Shown piece after piece: positions 1-5,721 of a stretch of 5,721 bases of DNA. This DNA is from Pseudomonadota bacterium (GTDB taxonomy: Bacteria > Pseudomonadota > Alphaproteobacteria > Caulobacterales > Caulobacteraceae): the NCBI GenBank assembly GCA_023416055.1, contig JAEZIH010000134.1, positions 1 to 5,721 on the forward strand, in the 5' to 3' direction. The notes under the pieces are model-generated. The model did no database searches. It was not told where the DNA came from and saw only the letters and a list, made by a program, of their open reading frames with translations. The stretch's first letter is position 1. Each line of letters starts with the position of its first letter. A program made the translations under genes and the position numbers.

Positions 1-699
1 GCCAAGGCGGGCGCACGCCTGGTCGAGCGCTACGACACCTCGGTGTCGGAGATGGAGCTGCGCTACGCCAACAACCGCCTGATCGGCGACCCGGGCCCTG
101 GCGGCGCCGACGACGTCGAATATCGCCGCATCCTCGCCGGCTCGGTGCCGGGCTCGGACTTCTACATCGTCGGCGGCATCACCGAGGTAAACTACAACAT
201 CCGCTCGGGCGGCTTCGACATGGCGGCCGGCCAGGCCAACAGCAACACGCCGCTGTCGACGGCCTTCGCCGGCAAGGCCTTCGTGATGAACATCGCGATC
301 GACCTGCGGCTGGTGCAGACCACCACGCTGGAGGTGGTCGACGTCGTCTCCTACCAGAAGCAGGTCATCGGCCGCGAGATCTCGGCGGGCGTGTTCGACT
401 TCCTGAACGGCAACGTCTTCGACATCTCGGCCGGGGAAGGCGCCCTCGAGCCGGTGCAGCTGGCTGTGCGGGCGCTGATCGAGCGCGCCACGGTCGAGTT
501 CATGGCCAACCTCTACGGCGCCCCCAGCCCCGACATCTGCCTGTCGGCAGGCCCGGACCCCCTGGGCGGCACGACCGGCCTGACCGGGGGCTACTACCCG
601 GCCTATCCCAATACGGACACGAACAATGGCTCCACTCGCGCGGATCCGTCTCGCTGGCACGATCGCCGCGACGGCGCTGTGCGCCGCAGCCGCTACTGA
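1..699 (+). CDS. hfaB: HfaB, CsgG-type outer-membrane secretion pore for holdfast anchors (5' partial)
   Basis: This is the C-terminal 232 residues of a CsgG-family protein; the frame is open from base 1, so the start and the expected lipoprotein signal lie outside the window. Seen: a CsgG core with GARLVERYDTSVSEMEL near residues 4-20, a conserved YIVGGITEVNYNIRSGG stretch ending at residue 71, then SYQKQVIGREISAGVFDF (117-134). The last two regions correspond to the two transmembrane beta-hairpins of E. coli CsgG (its NVKSGG and SYEVQAGVFRF segments). The CsgG-like part ends near residue 172. A tail of about 60 Gly/Pro/Asn-rich then Arg-rich residues follows, with a single Cys at 180. Known of the family: in Caulobacter crescentus HfaB is an outer-membrane lipoprotein needed to secrete HfaA and HfaD. 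The directly overlapping hfaD supports HfaB over a generic CsgG. Inference: it forms an oligomeric export pore. The last 24 codons are shared with hfaD in another frame. Confidence 0.9.
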   Translation, partial: AKAGARLVERYDTSVSEMELRYANNRLIGDPGPGGADDVEYRRILAGSVPGSDFYIVGGITEVNYNIRSGGFDMAAGQANSNTPLSTAFAGKAFVMNIAIDLRLVQTTTLEVVDVVSYQKQVIGREISAGVFDFLNGNVFDISAGEGALEPVQLAVRALIERATVEFMANLYGAPSPDICLSAGPDPLGGTTGLTGGYYPAYPNTDTNNGSTRADPSRWHDRRDGAVRRSRY

Positions 700-1879
700 G
701 GCCGCCGCGCAGACTCCTCCGGACGACAGCCTGGTCCTGAACCAGCAGCTGCAGCTGGGCGACGTCTTCTCGCACCAGACCCTGAACGTCGTCGATCCGC
801 AGGAACAGGTCACGGTCAGCACCTCGGCCCAGGGCAATGCCGCCTCGGGCGCGGTCGAGAACGGCTCGATCGCCCTGCAGTCGGAGCAGGACATGCGCGG
901 CGACGCCGTCGCCACGACTGAGATGACCCTAGGCGGGGATGCCTGGGGCGTGGTCAACGCCACCACCCAGGCCCAGGGCAACTACCTGGCTGTCACCACC
1001 TACGGCGGGGAGCTGACCGTCGACGCGACCCAGTCGAGCACCGGCGGTCTGGTCAGCGCGACCTCTCAGCTGGGAGACGATGACGCCCGTTTGCTGGGCG
1101 GCGCCTACGTCAACGCGTCGGCCATCTCCAACACCACCGCCCTGTACGGCGAAGGCGCCTTCCTCGAGGGGTCGATCGACCAGTCGTCCTCGGCGACTGT
1201 GCGGGCCTACAACCGGATCGAGACGCAATACATTCCGGCCGAGGCCGTGGTGGACGCCCAGGCGATCGTCAACGCCGTTCAGGCGACGAGCCTCCAGACT
1301 TCCGGACAGGACCTCGCGATCATCCAGACGTCGACCGGCGACTTCGTCGAGGCCGAGTCCAGCGCCAACTCCGGCAATGCCTGGGACCTCGCCGGGCGGG
1401 CGCGGACCAGCGCGAACCAGGCTGTGCTCTACAATCAGGGCGGATCTGTCGTGGCCTCTGCCCGGCAGGACAACACGGCCTATGTCCGCGCTGCGGCGAC
1501 GACCACCGCCTATGACTACGGCCGGGCCGAGGCCCACGCCCGCGGGGCCGCCAACGAGCTGTCGGTCGGAAACAACGACATCTACGTCGAGATCGACAAC
1601 GCCCAGTTCAATTCCGGCGGCGTGAACGTAACCGCCACCTTCGGCGGGACCAACGGCTACGACGTCTATGTCGGCGCCGATGCGGCCGGCAACCGGGTGA
1701 CGGGCTACTCGTGCGCCGACTGCGGCGGCTACCTCGAGGCCCGCAACACCCAATCGAACTCCGGCGATGTGTCGGCGACGGCGAACACCTCGGTCGCCGG
1801 CTCGACCCGGTCGGTGATCACCGGAAGCAACGCGGTCGGGAACTCGGCCACGTTCTACGTCTCGCGGCCCGCGAATTAA
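626..1879 (+). CDS. hfaD: HfaD, secreted holdfast anchor protein
   Basis: The product is 417 residues. The ATG at 626 was chosen because it alone gives a proper Sec signal peptide: MAPLARIRLAG, a hydrophobic Ala/Thr core, and likely cleavage in TEAAAQTPP near residues 28-30. A weak CGGA lies 8 bases upstream. There is no lipobox: Leu precedes Cys19. The mature protein is acidic to neutral, rich in Gly, Ala, Ser, Thr, Asn and Gln, and built of about seven degenerate 48-residue units. The only cysteines in the mature part are C363 and C366 (CADC). Known of the family: Caulobacter crescentus HfaD works with HfaA and HfaB to attach the holdfast polysaccharide to the cell pole and forms very stable multimers. 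Identification rests on position immediately after hfaB, length, signal peptide and composition. It overlaps hfaB by 74 bases, so the two are almost certainly cotranscribed and perhaps translationally coupled. A generic curlin-like or beta-solenoid surface protein is the alternative. Confidence 0.85.
   Translation: MAPLARIRLAGTIAATALCAAAATEAAAQTPPDDSLVLNQQLQLGDVFSHQTLNVVDPQEQVTVSTSAQGNAASGAVENGSIALQSEQDMRGDAVATTEMTLGGDAWGVVNATTQAQGNYLAVTTYGGELTVDATQSSTGGLVSATSQLGDDDARLLGGAYVNASAISNTTALYGEGAFLEGSIDQSSSATVRAYNRIETQYIPAEAVVDAQAIVNAVQATSLQTSGQDLAIIQTSTGDFVEAESSANSGNAWDLAGRARTSANQAVLYNQGGSVVASARQDNTAYVRAAATTTAYDYGRAEAHARGAANELSVGNNDIYVEIDNAQFNSGGVNVTATFGGTNGYDVYVGADAAGNRVTGYSCADCGGYLEARNTQSNSGDVSATANTSVAGSTRSVITGSNAVGNSATFYVSRPAN
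818..1855 (+). repeat. Degenerate ~48-residue tandem repeats within HfaD
   Basis: Aligning HfaD with itself shows two landmarks recurring in step. The first is a small-residue turn ending in Asn (QGN, SNT, SAN, AAN, AGN, VGN) at N71, N119, N169, about 220 (divergent), N264, N310, N356 and N406. The second is a Gln-led motif of the form Q-x-S/N-T/S-G-x-V-x-A at Q85 or Q88, Q136, Q186, Q234, Q281, Q327 and Q376. Spacings run from 44 to 51 residues. Each unit therefore has two half-repeats about 20 residues apart, each with an alternating beta-strand pattern. Bases are too diverged to be a recent DNA duplication. Inferred role: a stacked beta fold, solenoid or amyloid-like. Confidence 0.7.
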
Positions 1880-1909
1880 ACTTCCGTAACTTGAGCGGCC
1901 GTTCCGTGT

Positions 1910-1927
1910 CCCCGAATGGTTTCGGGG
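1910..1927 (+). other. Inverted repeat downstream of hfaD (possible RNA hairpin)
   Basis: CCCCGAA and TTCGGGG form a 7-bp perfect stem around a TGGT loop, 31 bases after the hfaD stop. No T-tract follows (the next bases are GGCGCC), so it is not a canonical intrinsic terminator. It may mark the 3' end of the hfa transcript or stabilise it against exonucleases. Confidence 0.4.
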
Positions 1928-1946
1928 GGCGCCGGCTAACCGTTTG

Positions 1947-1973
1947 CGCGCCCGTCAAACCTTGACCGGCGCG
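1947..1973 (+). other. Long inverted repeat in the hfaD-M16 spacer
   Basis: CGCGCC-C-GTCAA pairs with TTGAC-C-GGCGCG around a 3-base ACC loop: 11 base pairs with one C/C mismatch. It lies 20 bases after the previous hairpin and ends 43 bases before the protease start. With no following T-run it could be a Rho-dependent or RNase-processing element, a 5' leader structure of the protease mRNA, or a protein-binding palindrome. The right arm contains TTGACC, a possible -35-like hexamer, but no good -10 follows. Confidence 0.4.
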
Positions 1974-2016
1974 GGTCCTTCGGGAGCGTCGCGCCCATCG
2001 GAAAGCACACCCCGAC

Positions 2017-4878
2017 ATGCGTTCACCCCGCAGACTGCTGCTTCTCGCCGCCGCCTCGCTGACGGTCCTCACGGCCGCCTCCCCGGCCCTTGCACAGGCG
2101 CAGGCCCAGCCCTCGGATCCGTGGCCGCAGGGCGCCAGCGACATTCCGGCCGACGCCAGCGTCCGCTTCGGGGTCATGCCGAACGGCATGCAGTACGCGA
2201 TCATGCGCAACGCGACCCCGCCGGGGCAGGCGTCGTTCCGCCTGCGCATCGACGCCGGCTCGCTGATGGAGGACGAGGACCAGCGCGGCCTGGCTCACTT
2301 CATGGAGCACATGGCCTTCAACGGGACGACCAACATCCCCGAGAACGACCTGCTGCGCATTCTCGAAAGGCACGGCCTGGCCTTCGGCGCCGACACCAAC
2401 GCCTACACCTCCTTCGACGAGACGGTGTACATGTTGGAGCTGCCGCGCGCCGACGAAGCCATCGTCGACGACGCCCTTCGCATCATGCGCGAGCAGGTCT
2501 CCGAAGCCCTGATGGCCCCTGACGCCATCGACGCCGAGCGCGACGTGATCGTGGGCGAACAACGGCTGCGCAATGTTCCCGCGCTGCGGGCCCTCGAAGC
2601 CCAGCTGAAGCTGCTGGCTCCGGGGCAGCGGATCTCCGAGCGCCTGCCGATCGGCAATCTGGACGTGATCCGCACCGCGCCGCGCCAGCGCTTCGTCGAC
2701 TTCTATGAGGCGTATTACCGCCCGTCGCGGGCCACCTTCGTGGCGGTGGGCGACTTCGACGTGGCGGAGATGGAGGCCAAGGTCCGCGGCGCCTTCGAGA
2801 GCTGGGAGTCCAAGGCCGCTGACGGACCCGAGCCCGAACTGGGGGTGGTCCAGCCGCGCGGTCCCGAAACCCGCATCCTGGTCGAGCCGGGCGTGCAGTC
2901 GTCGATCAGCCTCGGCTACGTCCGGGCGCCCGACCGCGACCTCGACAGCGTAGCCGAGCGCCGCGACGACCTGATCCGCGGCCTCGGCCTGGCGGTGCTC
3001 AGCCGCCGCCTTGGCGAAATCGCCCGCTCGGATGACCCGCCCTTCATCAGCGCCAGCGCCTCGGAAGGCGACCTTTTCAACAGCATAGGCTCGGCCACGG
3101 TCTCGGCCGCCTTCAATCCGGGCGAGTGGAAGCGCGCCCTGGAGACGATCGAGCAGGAGCAGCGCCGCATCGTCCAGTACGGGGTCACCGAAGCCGAGCT
3201 TCGGCGCGAGATCACCGGCATTCGCACCAGCCTGGAAAACAGCGTCGCCGCGGCCGCCACCCGCCGCACCCCGCAACTGGCCGCCGGCCTTGTCGGGTCG
3301 GTCAACAGCGGCACCGTGTTCAACACTCCGCAGACCAGCCTGGACCTCTTCAACGCCGCCGTGGATGGCCTGACAGCCGAGCAGGTCAACAGCGTCCTGC
3401 CGCAGGTCTTCGCCGGCGAGGGACCGCTGGCCCTGTTCGTCAGCCCTGTCGAGGTCGAGGGGGGCGAGGCCGCGGTCACCGCCGCGCTCGAAGCCTCGCG
3501 GCAGACGCCTGTGGCCGCCCCGGCGACCCATGCCGAGCTCGAATGGCCCTACGCCACGTTCGGCACGCCGGGCACGGTCCAGGAGCGCCGCGAGATCGCC
3601 GAGGTCGGGGCCACCGTGGTCACCTTCGCCAACGGCGTCCGACTGACGGTCAAGCCGACCGATTTCCGCGACCAGCAGATTCTGGTCAGCGTGCGCACCG
3701 GCATTGGCGAACTTGGCCTGCCGACCGACCGTTCGGATCCCCAGTCCCTCGCTCCGCTCGTCTTCACCCAGGGCGGCGTCGGCGCGCTGACCGCCGACGA
3801 GATGAGCCGCGTCCTGAACGGCCGCATCTATTCGGTCGGGTTCGGCGTGGACACCGACAGCTACACCCTGTCAGGGGCGACCCGCCCCGAGGACCTGAAC
3901 CTCGAGATGCAGGTGCTGGCGGCCTATCTGACCGATCCCGGCCTGCGCCCGGCGCCGTTCCAGCAGATCAAGGCTTTCTTCCCGCAGATCGTCGCCCAGC
4001 AGATGGCCACGCCCGGCGGGGCCTTCGGTCTGCAGGCTGCCGCCTTGCTGGCCAGCGGCGACAAACGCCAGGCCCTTCCCAGCGCCGAGGACATCGCCGC
4101 CTGGACGATCGAGGACCTGCGCGCCGGCCTCACCCGCGGCCTCGCCTCGGGTCCGATCGATGTCGTGGTGGTGGGCGATGTGACCGTCGAAGACGCCATT
4201 GCGGCGGTCGCCCCGACCTTTGGCGGCCTGGCGCCGCGCGGCCCCGATGCGGAGCCGGCTCCGGGCGCCACAGAAATGCGGTTCCCTGCCGGCGTGGCCG
4301 AACCGGTCCGCCTGACGCACACCGGCCCGGCGGAACAGGCGCTGGCCTACATCGCCTGGCCGACCACCGATGCCGTCGGCGACCGCACGGACGCCCGACA
4401 CGCCTCGCTCCTCGCCGAGGTGCTGAAACTGCGCGTGCTCGAAGAAATCCGTGAGAAGCAGGCCCTGGCCTATTCGCCGAGCGTCAGCGCCAGCGCCTCG
4501 GACACCTTCGAGGGTTATGGCTCGATCGCCATCACGGCCCAGACGGCGGCGGACGCCCTGCCGGCCTTCTACGCCGCTGTGGACCAGATCGTGGCCGGGC
4601 TTCAGGCCGAGCCGGTCAGCGACGACGAGCTGAACCGCGCCCGCCTGCCGGTCATCGAATCGCTGCGCCGCAGCCAGGCCAGCAACGAATACTGGCTCGC
4701 CCAGCTGGCCGACGTGGCCGAACGCCCGGAAGAGGTGGAGCAGACGCTGACCCACATCTCCGATCTGGAGGCTGTCACCCCGGCCGACATCCAGCGGCTG
4801 GCCCGGCAGTACCTTCGTGCGGACACCGCCTGGAAGGCCACTGTGACCTCGTCGCAGGCCGAACCCGCCGCGGATTAG
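2017..4878 (+). CDS. Secreted M16-family zinc metalloprotease, PqqL-like
   Basis: The product is 953 residues, close to the usual length of single-chain PqqL-type M16 proteases. The ATG at 2017 gives a clear Sec signal peptide (MRSPRRLLLL, core to residue 22, cleavage after SPALA near residue 26). A weak GGAAAG lies 11 bases upstream. The N-terminal half holds the inverted zinc motif HFMEH (H94, E97, H98) with E181 as probable third ligand in AERDVIVGEQR; E174 is the accessory conserved Glu. FGADTNAYTSFDETVY (123-138) is typical of PqqL-like members. M16 domains run roughly 50-190, 220-400, 530-670 and 690-880. The C-terminal half lacks HxxEH but keeps the R812/Y819 pair (IREKQALAY) that contacts substrate in this family, so catalysis lies in the first half. 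Predicted periplasmic, degrading peptides in a closed chamber. Substrate unknown. It follows hfaD by 137 bases and may have its own promoter. Confidence 0.95.
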   Translation: MRSPRRLLLLAAASLTVLTAASPALAQAQAQPSDPWPQGASDIPADASVRFGVMPNGMQYAIMRNATPPGQASFRLRIDAGSLMEDEDQRGLAHFMEHMAFNGTTNIPENDLLRILERHGLAFGADTNAYTSFDETVYMLELPRADEAIVDDALRIMREQVSEALMAPDAIDAERDVIVGEQRLRNVPALRALEAQLKLLAPGQRISERLPIGNLDVIRTAPRQRFVDFYEAYYRPSRATFVAVGDFDVAEMEAKVRGAFESWESKAADGPEPELGVVQPRGPETRILVEPGVQSSISLGYVRAPDRDLDSVAERRDDLIRGLGLAVLSRRLGEIARSDDPPFISASASEGDLFNSIGSATVSAAFNPGEWKRALETIEQEQRRIVQYGVTEAELRREITGIRTSLENSVAAAATRRTPQLAAGLVGSVNSGTVFNTPQTSLDLFNAAVDGLTAEQVNSVLPQVFAGEGPLALFVSPVEVEGGEAAVTAALEASRQTPVAAPATHAELEWPYATFGTPGTVQERREIAEVGATVVTFANGVRLTVKPTDFRDQQILVSVRTGIGELGLPTDRSDPQSLAPLVFTQGGVGALTADEMSRVLNGRIYSVGFGVDTDSYTLSGATRPEDLNLEMQVLAAYLTDPGLRPAPFQQIKAFFPQIVAQQMATPGGAFGLQAAALLASGDKRQALPSAEDIAAWTIEDLRAGLTRGLASGPIDVVVVGDVTVEDAIAAVAPTFGGLAPRGPDAEPAPGATEMRFPAGVAEPVRLTHTGPAEQALAYIAWPTTDAVGDRTDARHASLLAEVLKLRVLEEIREKQALAYSPSVSASASDTFEGYGSIAITAQTAADALPAFYAAVDQIVAGLQAEPVSDDELNRARLPVIESLRRSQASNEYWLAQLADVAERPEEVEQTLTHISDLEAVTPADIQRLARQYLRADTAWKATVTSSQAEPAAD

Positions 4879-4883
4879 GCGAT

Positions 4884-4915
4884 AAAAAAGGCCCCGGTCC
4901 GCAAGGACCGGGGCC
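4884..4915 (-). terminator. Intrinsic terminator for the minus-strand gene
   Basis: GGCCCCGGTCC (4890-4900) pairs perfectly with GGACCGGGGCC (4905-4915): an 11-bp GC-rich stem with a 4-base loop. Read on the minus strand it is followed directly by six T residues (A-tract at 4884-4889 on the plus strand), the classic Rho-independent layout. It lies about 90 bases past the minus gene stop and only 11 bases past the M16 stop. On the plus strand the loop is GCAA, a GNRA tetraloop, but no U-run follows (AGTCGC), so it would terminate plus-strand transcripts only weakly. Confidence 0.85.
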
Positions 4916-4931
4916 AGTCGCTTCTCAGGAT

Positions 4932-4948
4932 CGTCGGCGAGGCCGACG
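4932..4948. other. Inverted repeat in the convergent spacer
   Basis: CGTCGGC and GCCGACG form a 7-bp perfect stem with a 3-base loop (GAG on the plus strand). No T-run follows on either strand. It sits in the shared 3' region between the convergent genes; role unknown, perhaps a transcript-end structure. Confidence 0.35.
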
Positions 4949-4981
4949 CTGACAATCTACGCGGCGCGCGATGACGCCGCC

Positions 4982-4999
4982 CTGAACGTAGACGTTCAG
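4982..4999. other. Inverted repeat just past the minus-strand stop codon
   Basis: CTGAACG and CGTTCAG form a 7-bp perfect stem with a TAGA loop, 7 bases beyond the minus gene's TGA. On the plus strand it is followed by only three T residues. It may be a secondary plus-strand terminator for the M16 transcript or incidental. It overlaps a coding-like stretch in another minus-strand frame. Confidence 0.35.
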
Positions 5000-5006
5000 T
5001 TTGGCG

Positions 5007-5721
5007 TCAGAAAACCCTGCCGCCCACGCCGCCGTCGAGGGTGATCGAGGCGCCCGAGACAGCCATGCCAGTCTGTTCGACGATCTCCTCGCGGTATTCG
5101 GTGTAGACCTCTTCCCGGACCATGGTGAGGATCTTCACGCCGGCGCCGTAGCGACGCAGCAGCGAGCGCTCATTGCATTCACGCTCCGCCCTCTGTGGCC
5201 GGCAGTCGACCATGCCGCCCCGGCCGTGCCACAGGGCCTCGCCCTTGCGGCAATTGGCCGTCTCGCCGCGTTCGAAGTCGATGTTCCCCTCAAACTCGGC
5301 CCAGGTGTACTGCAGCCAGGTGCCGGCGAGGCAGCGATAGAGCTCGCCTTCGTAGTCTGAATAGACGTCGCGGTCCGGGCGGACCTGCGAGGCCGGGTGC
5401 GGGACGTTGCGGTCGTCGATGCAGAAGGCGCGGATCACGACCCGCTTCTCCGAGCGGCGGCGCGACTCATAGGGGACCCGGATCACCTGGCGCACGCGCG
5501 CGCCCTCGACGTTCAGCCCGTTGATGGTGGTCGGATAGGGCTGGTCGACCGTGACATAGGCCGAGCCTCCGCCCGAGACCCAGACGGCGCCCCCCGCCCG
5601 GGCGTTCAGCCCGGCGCGGCTACGGGCGCCGGCCTCGGCGCTGGCGTTGACGTTCACGTTGACATTGATGTTTCCGCCGCCGCCGCAGCACGGCGGGGCC
5701 GGCGGCTGCTCGCAGCAGGGC
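5007..5721 (-). CDS. Hypothetical protein with Cys/Pro-rich and Asn/Val-rich N-terminal part (5' partial)
   Basis: The minus-strand frame is open to the right edge, giving at least 237 residues; the internal GTG at 5657 is not needed as a start. Numbering from the edge, it opens with PCCEQPPAPPCC (Cys at 2, 3, 11, 12), GGGG, then an alternating Asn/Val/Ile run (17-25) and an Ala/Gly/Ser-rich stretch to about residue 53. The rest is a more ordinary domain: conserved-looking FCIDDRNVPHP (99-109), ELYRCLAGTWLQYTW (126-140), then Cys157, Cys173 and Cys182 (ECNERSLLRRYGAGVK). It ends in a charged, possibly helical segment (201-215) and a Gly-rich hydrophobic end in Val-Phe. Even numbers of cysteines and the low-complexity front suggest an exported or surface protein, but no signal peptide is visible here. 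I do not recognise the family and assign no function. Transcription converges on the M16 gene and ends at the terminator 4884-4915. Strong GC3 bias supports coding. Confidence 0.75.
   Translation of the reverse strand, partial: PCCEQPPAPPCCGGGGNINVNVNVNASAEAGARSRAGLNARAGGAVWVSGGGSAYVTVDQPYPTTINGLNVEGARVRQVIRVPYESRRRSEKRVVIRAFCIDDRNVPHPASQVRPDRDVYSDYEGELYRCLAGTWLQYTWAEFEGNIDFERGETANCRKGEALWHGRGGMVDCRPQRAERECNERSLLRRYGAGVKILTMVREEVYTEYREEIVEQTGMAVSGASITLDGGVGGRVF

Noticed and set aside
680..685. Cys19 of the HfaD signal peptide as a lipoprotein attachment site
   Set aside because: The residue before it is Leu, not Gly, Ala or Ser, and an AAA-Q type signal peptidase I site follows a few residues later.
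929..1753. A 274-codon minus-strand open frame opposite hfaD
   Set aside because: It is antisense to a well-supported gene in GC-rich DNA, with a Val/Gly/Arg/Asp-rich product of no recognisable domain; such mirror frames are expected from GC3 bias.
1962..1990. TTGACC as a -35 element of a promoter for the M16 gene
   Set aside because: No convincing -10 element follows at either 17-base or 10-14-base spacing, and the hexamer is one arm of a hairpin. A promoter may exist but cannot be supported here.
1944..2522. A 192-codon plus-strand frame covering the hfaD-M16 spacer and the start of the M16 gene
   Set aside because: Its product is Arg/His/Pro-rich, it overlaps the M16 signal peptide and catalytic region out of frame, and it has no clear ribosome site.
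2023..3531. A 502-codon minus-strand open frame opposite the M16 gene
   Set aside because: The plus strand has a complete M16 protein with catalytic motifs. The antisense product is low-complexity, rich in Arg, Gly, Asp and Ala, and without a signal or domain.
3126..4454. A 442-codon plus-strand frame inside the M16 gene
   Set aside because: An out-of-frame shadow made mostly of Arg, Pro, Gly and His, typical of the wrong frame in GC-rich DNA, and wholly within a real gene.
5001..5524. Two plus-strand open frames (5001-5360 and 5195-5524) opposite the orphan minus-strand gene
   Set aside because: The minus frame is open to the window edge, has plausible codon bias and ordered Cys motifs, and is followed by a correctly oriented terminator; the plus frames have none of these.
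5655..5657. GTG as the start codon of the minus-strand gene
   Set aside because: The same frame stays open upstream to the window edge with a distinctive continuous Cys/Pro and Asn/Val segment, so the true start is outside the window.

Overview
The window is a GC-rich (roughly two-thirds G+C), strongly GC3-biased stretch of an alphaproteobacterial chromosome. The best taxonomic clue is the gene pair at the left. The end of a CsgG-type outer-membrane secretion pore is followed at once by a secreted, repeat-rich, Gly/Ala/Ser/Thr/Asn-rich surface protein. This matches the hfaB-hfaD part of the holdfast-anchor operon hfaA-hfaB-hfaD of stalked Caulobacterales (Caulobacter, Brevundimonas, Phenylobacterium and relatives). 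I place the sequence in that order; the genus is not resolved, though Brevundimonas or a close relative fits well.

Layout. (1) 1-699, plus strand: the C-terminal 232 residues of HfaB, whose start lies left of the window. (2) 626-1879, plus strand: complete hfaD, starting inside hfaB with a 74-base out-of-frame overlap. HfaD has a signal peptide and about seven degenerate repeats of about 48 residues, suggesting an elongated beta-rich or amyloid-like fold. (3) 1880-2016: a 137-base spacer with two hairpins and no T-tract. (4) 2017-4878, plus strand: a 953-residue secreted zinc protease of the M16 family (PqqL-like), with a complete HxxEH site in its N-terminal half and a degenerate, non-catalytic C-terminal half. 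(5) 4879-5006: a convergent spacer with a near-ideal intrinsic terminator that serves the minus strand, plus two further inverted repeats. (6) 5007-5721, minus strand: a gene of unknown function running off the right edge. It has a Cys/Pro-rich then Asn/Val-alternating N-terminal segment and a Cys-containing C-terminal domain.

How the genes work together. By analogy with Caulobacter crescentus, HfaB forms the outer-membrane pore that exports HfaA and HfaD, which hold the adhesive holdfast polysaccharide on the cell. The M16 protease is predicted to be periplasmic; any link with holdfast-anchor turnover is only positional. The minus-strand gene is separately transcribed and has no demonstrated connection. 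No RNA gene, mobile element, CRISPR array or prophage was seen. The least explained parts are the HfaD repeat architecture with its terminal CxxC, the hfaB/hfaD overlap and the orphan Cys-rich gene at the right edge.
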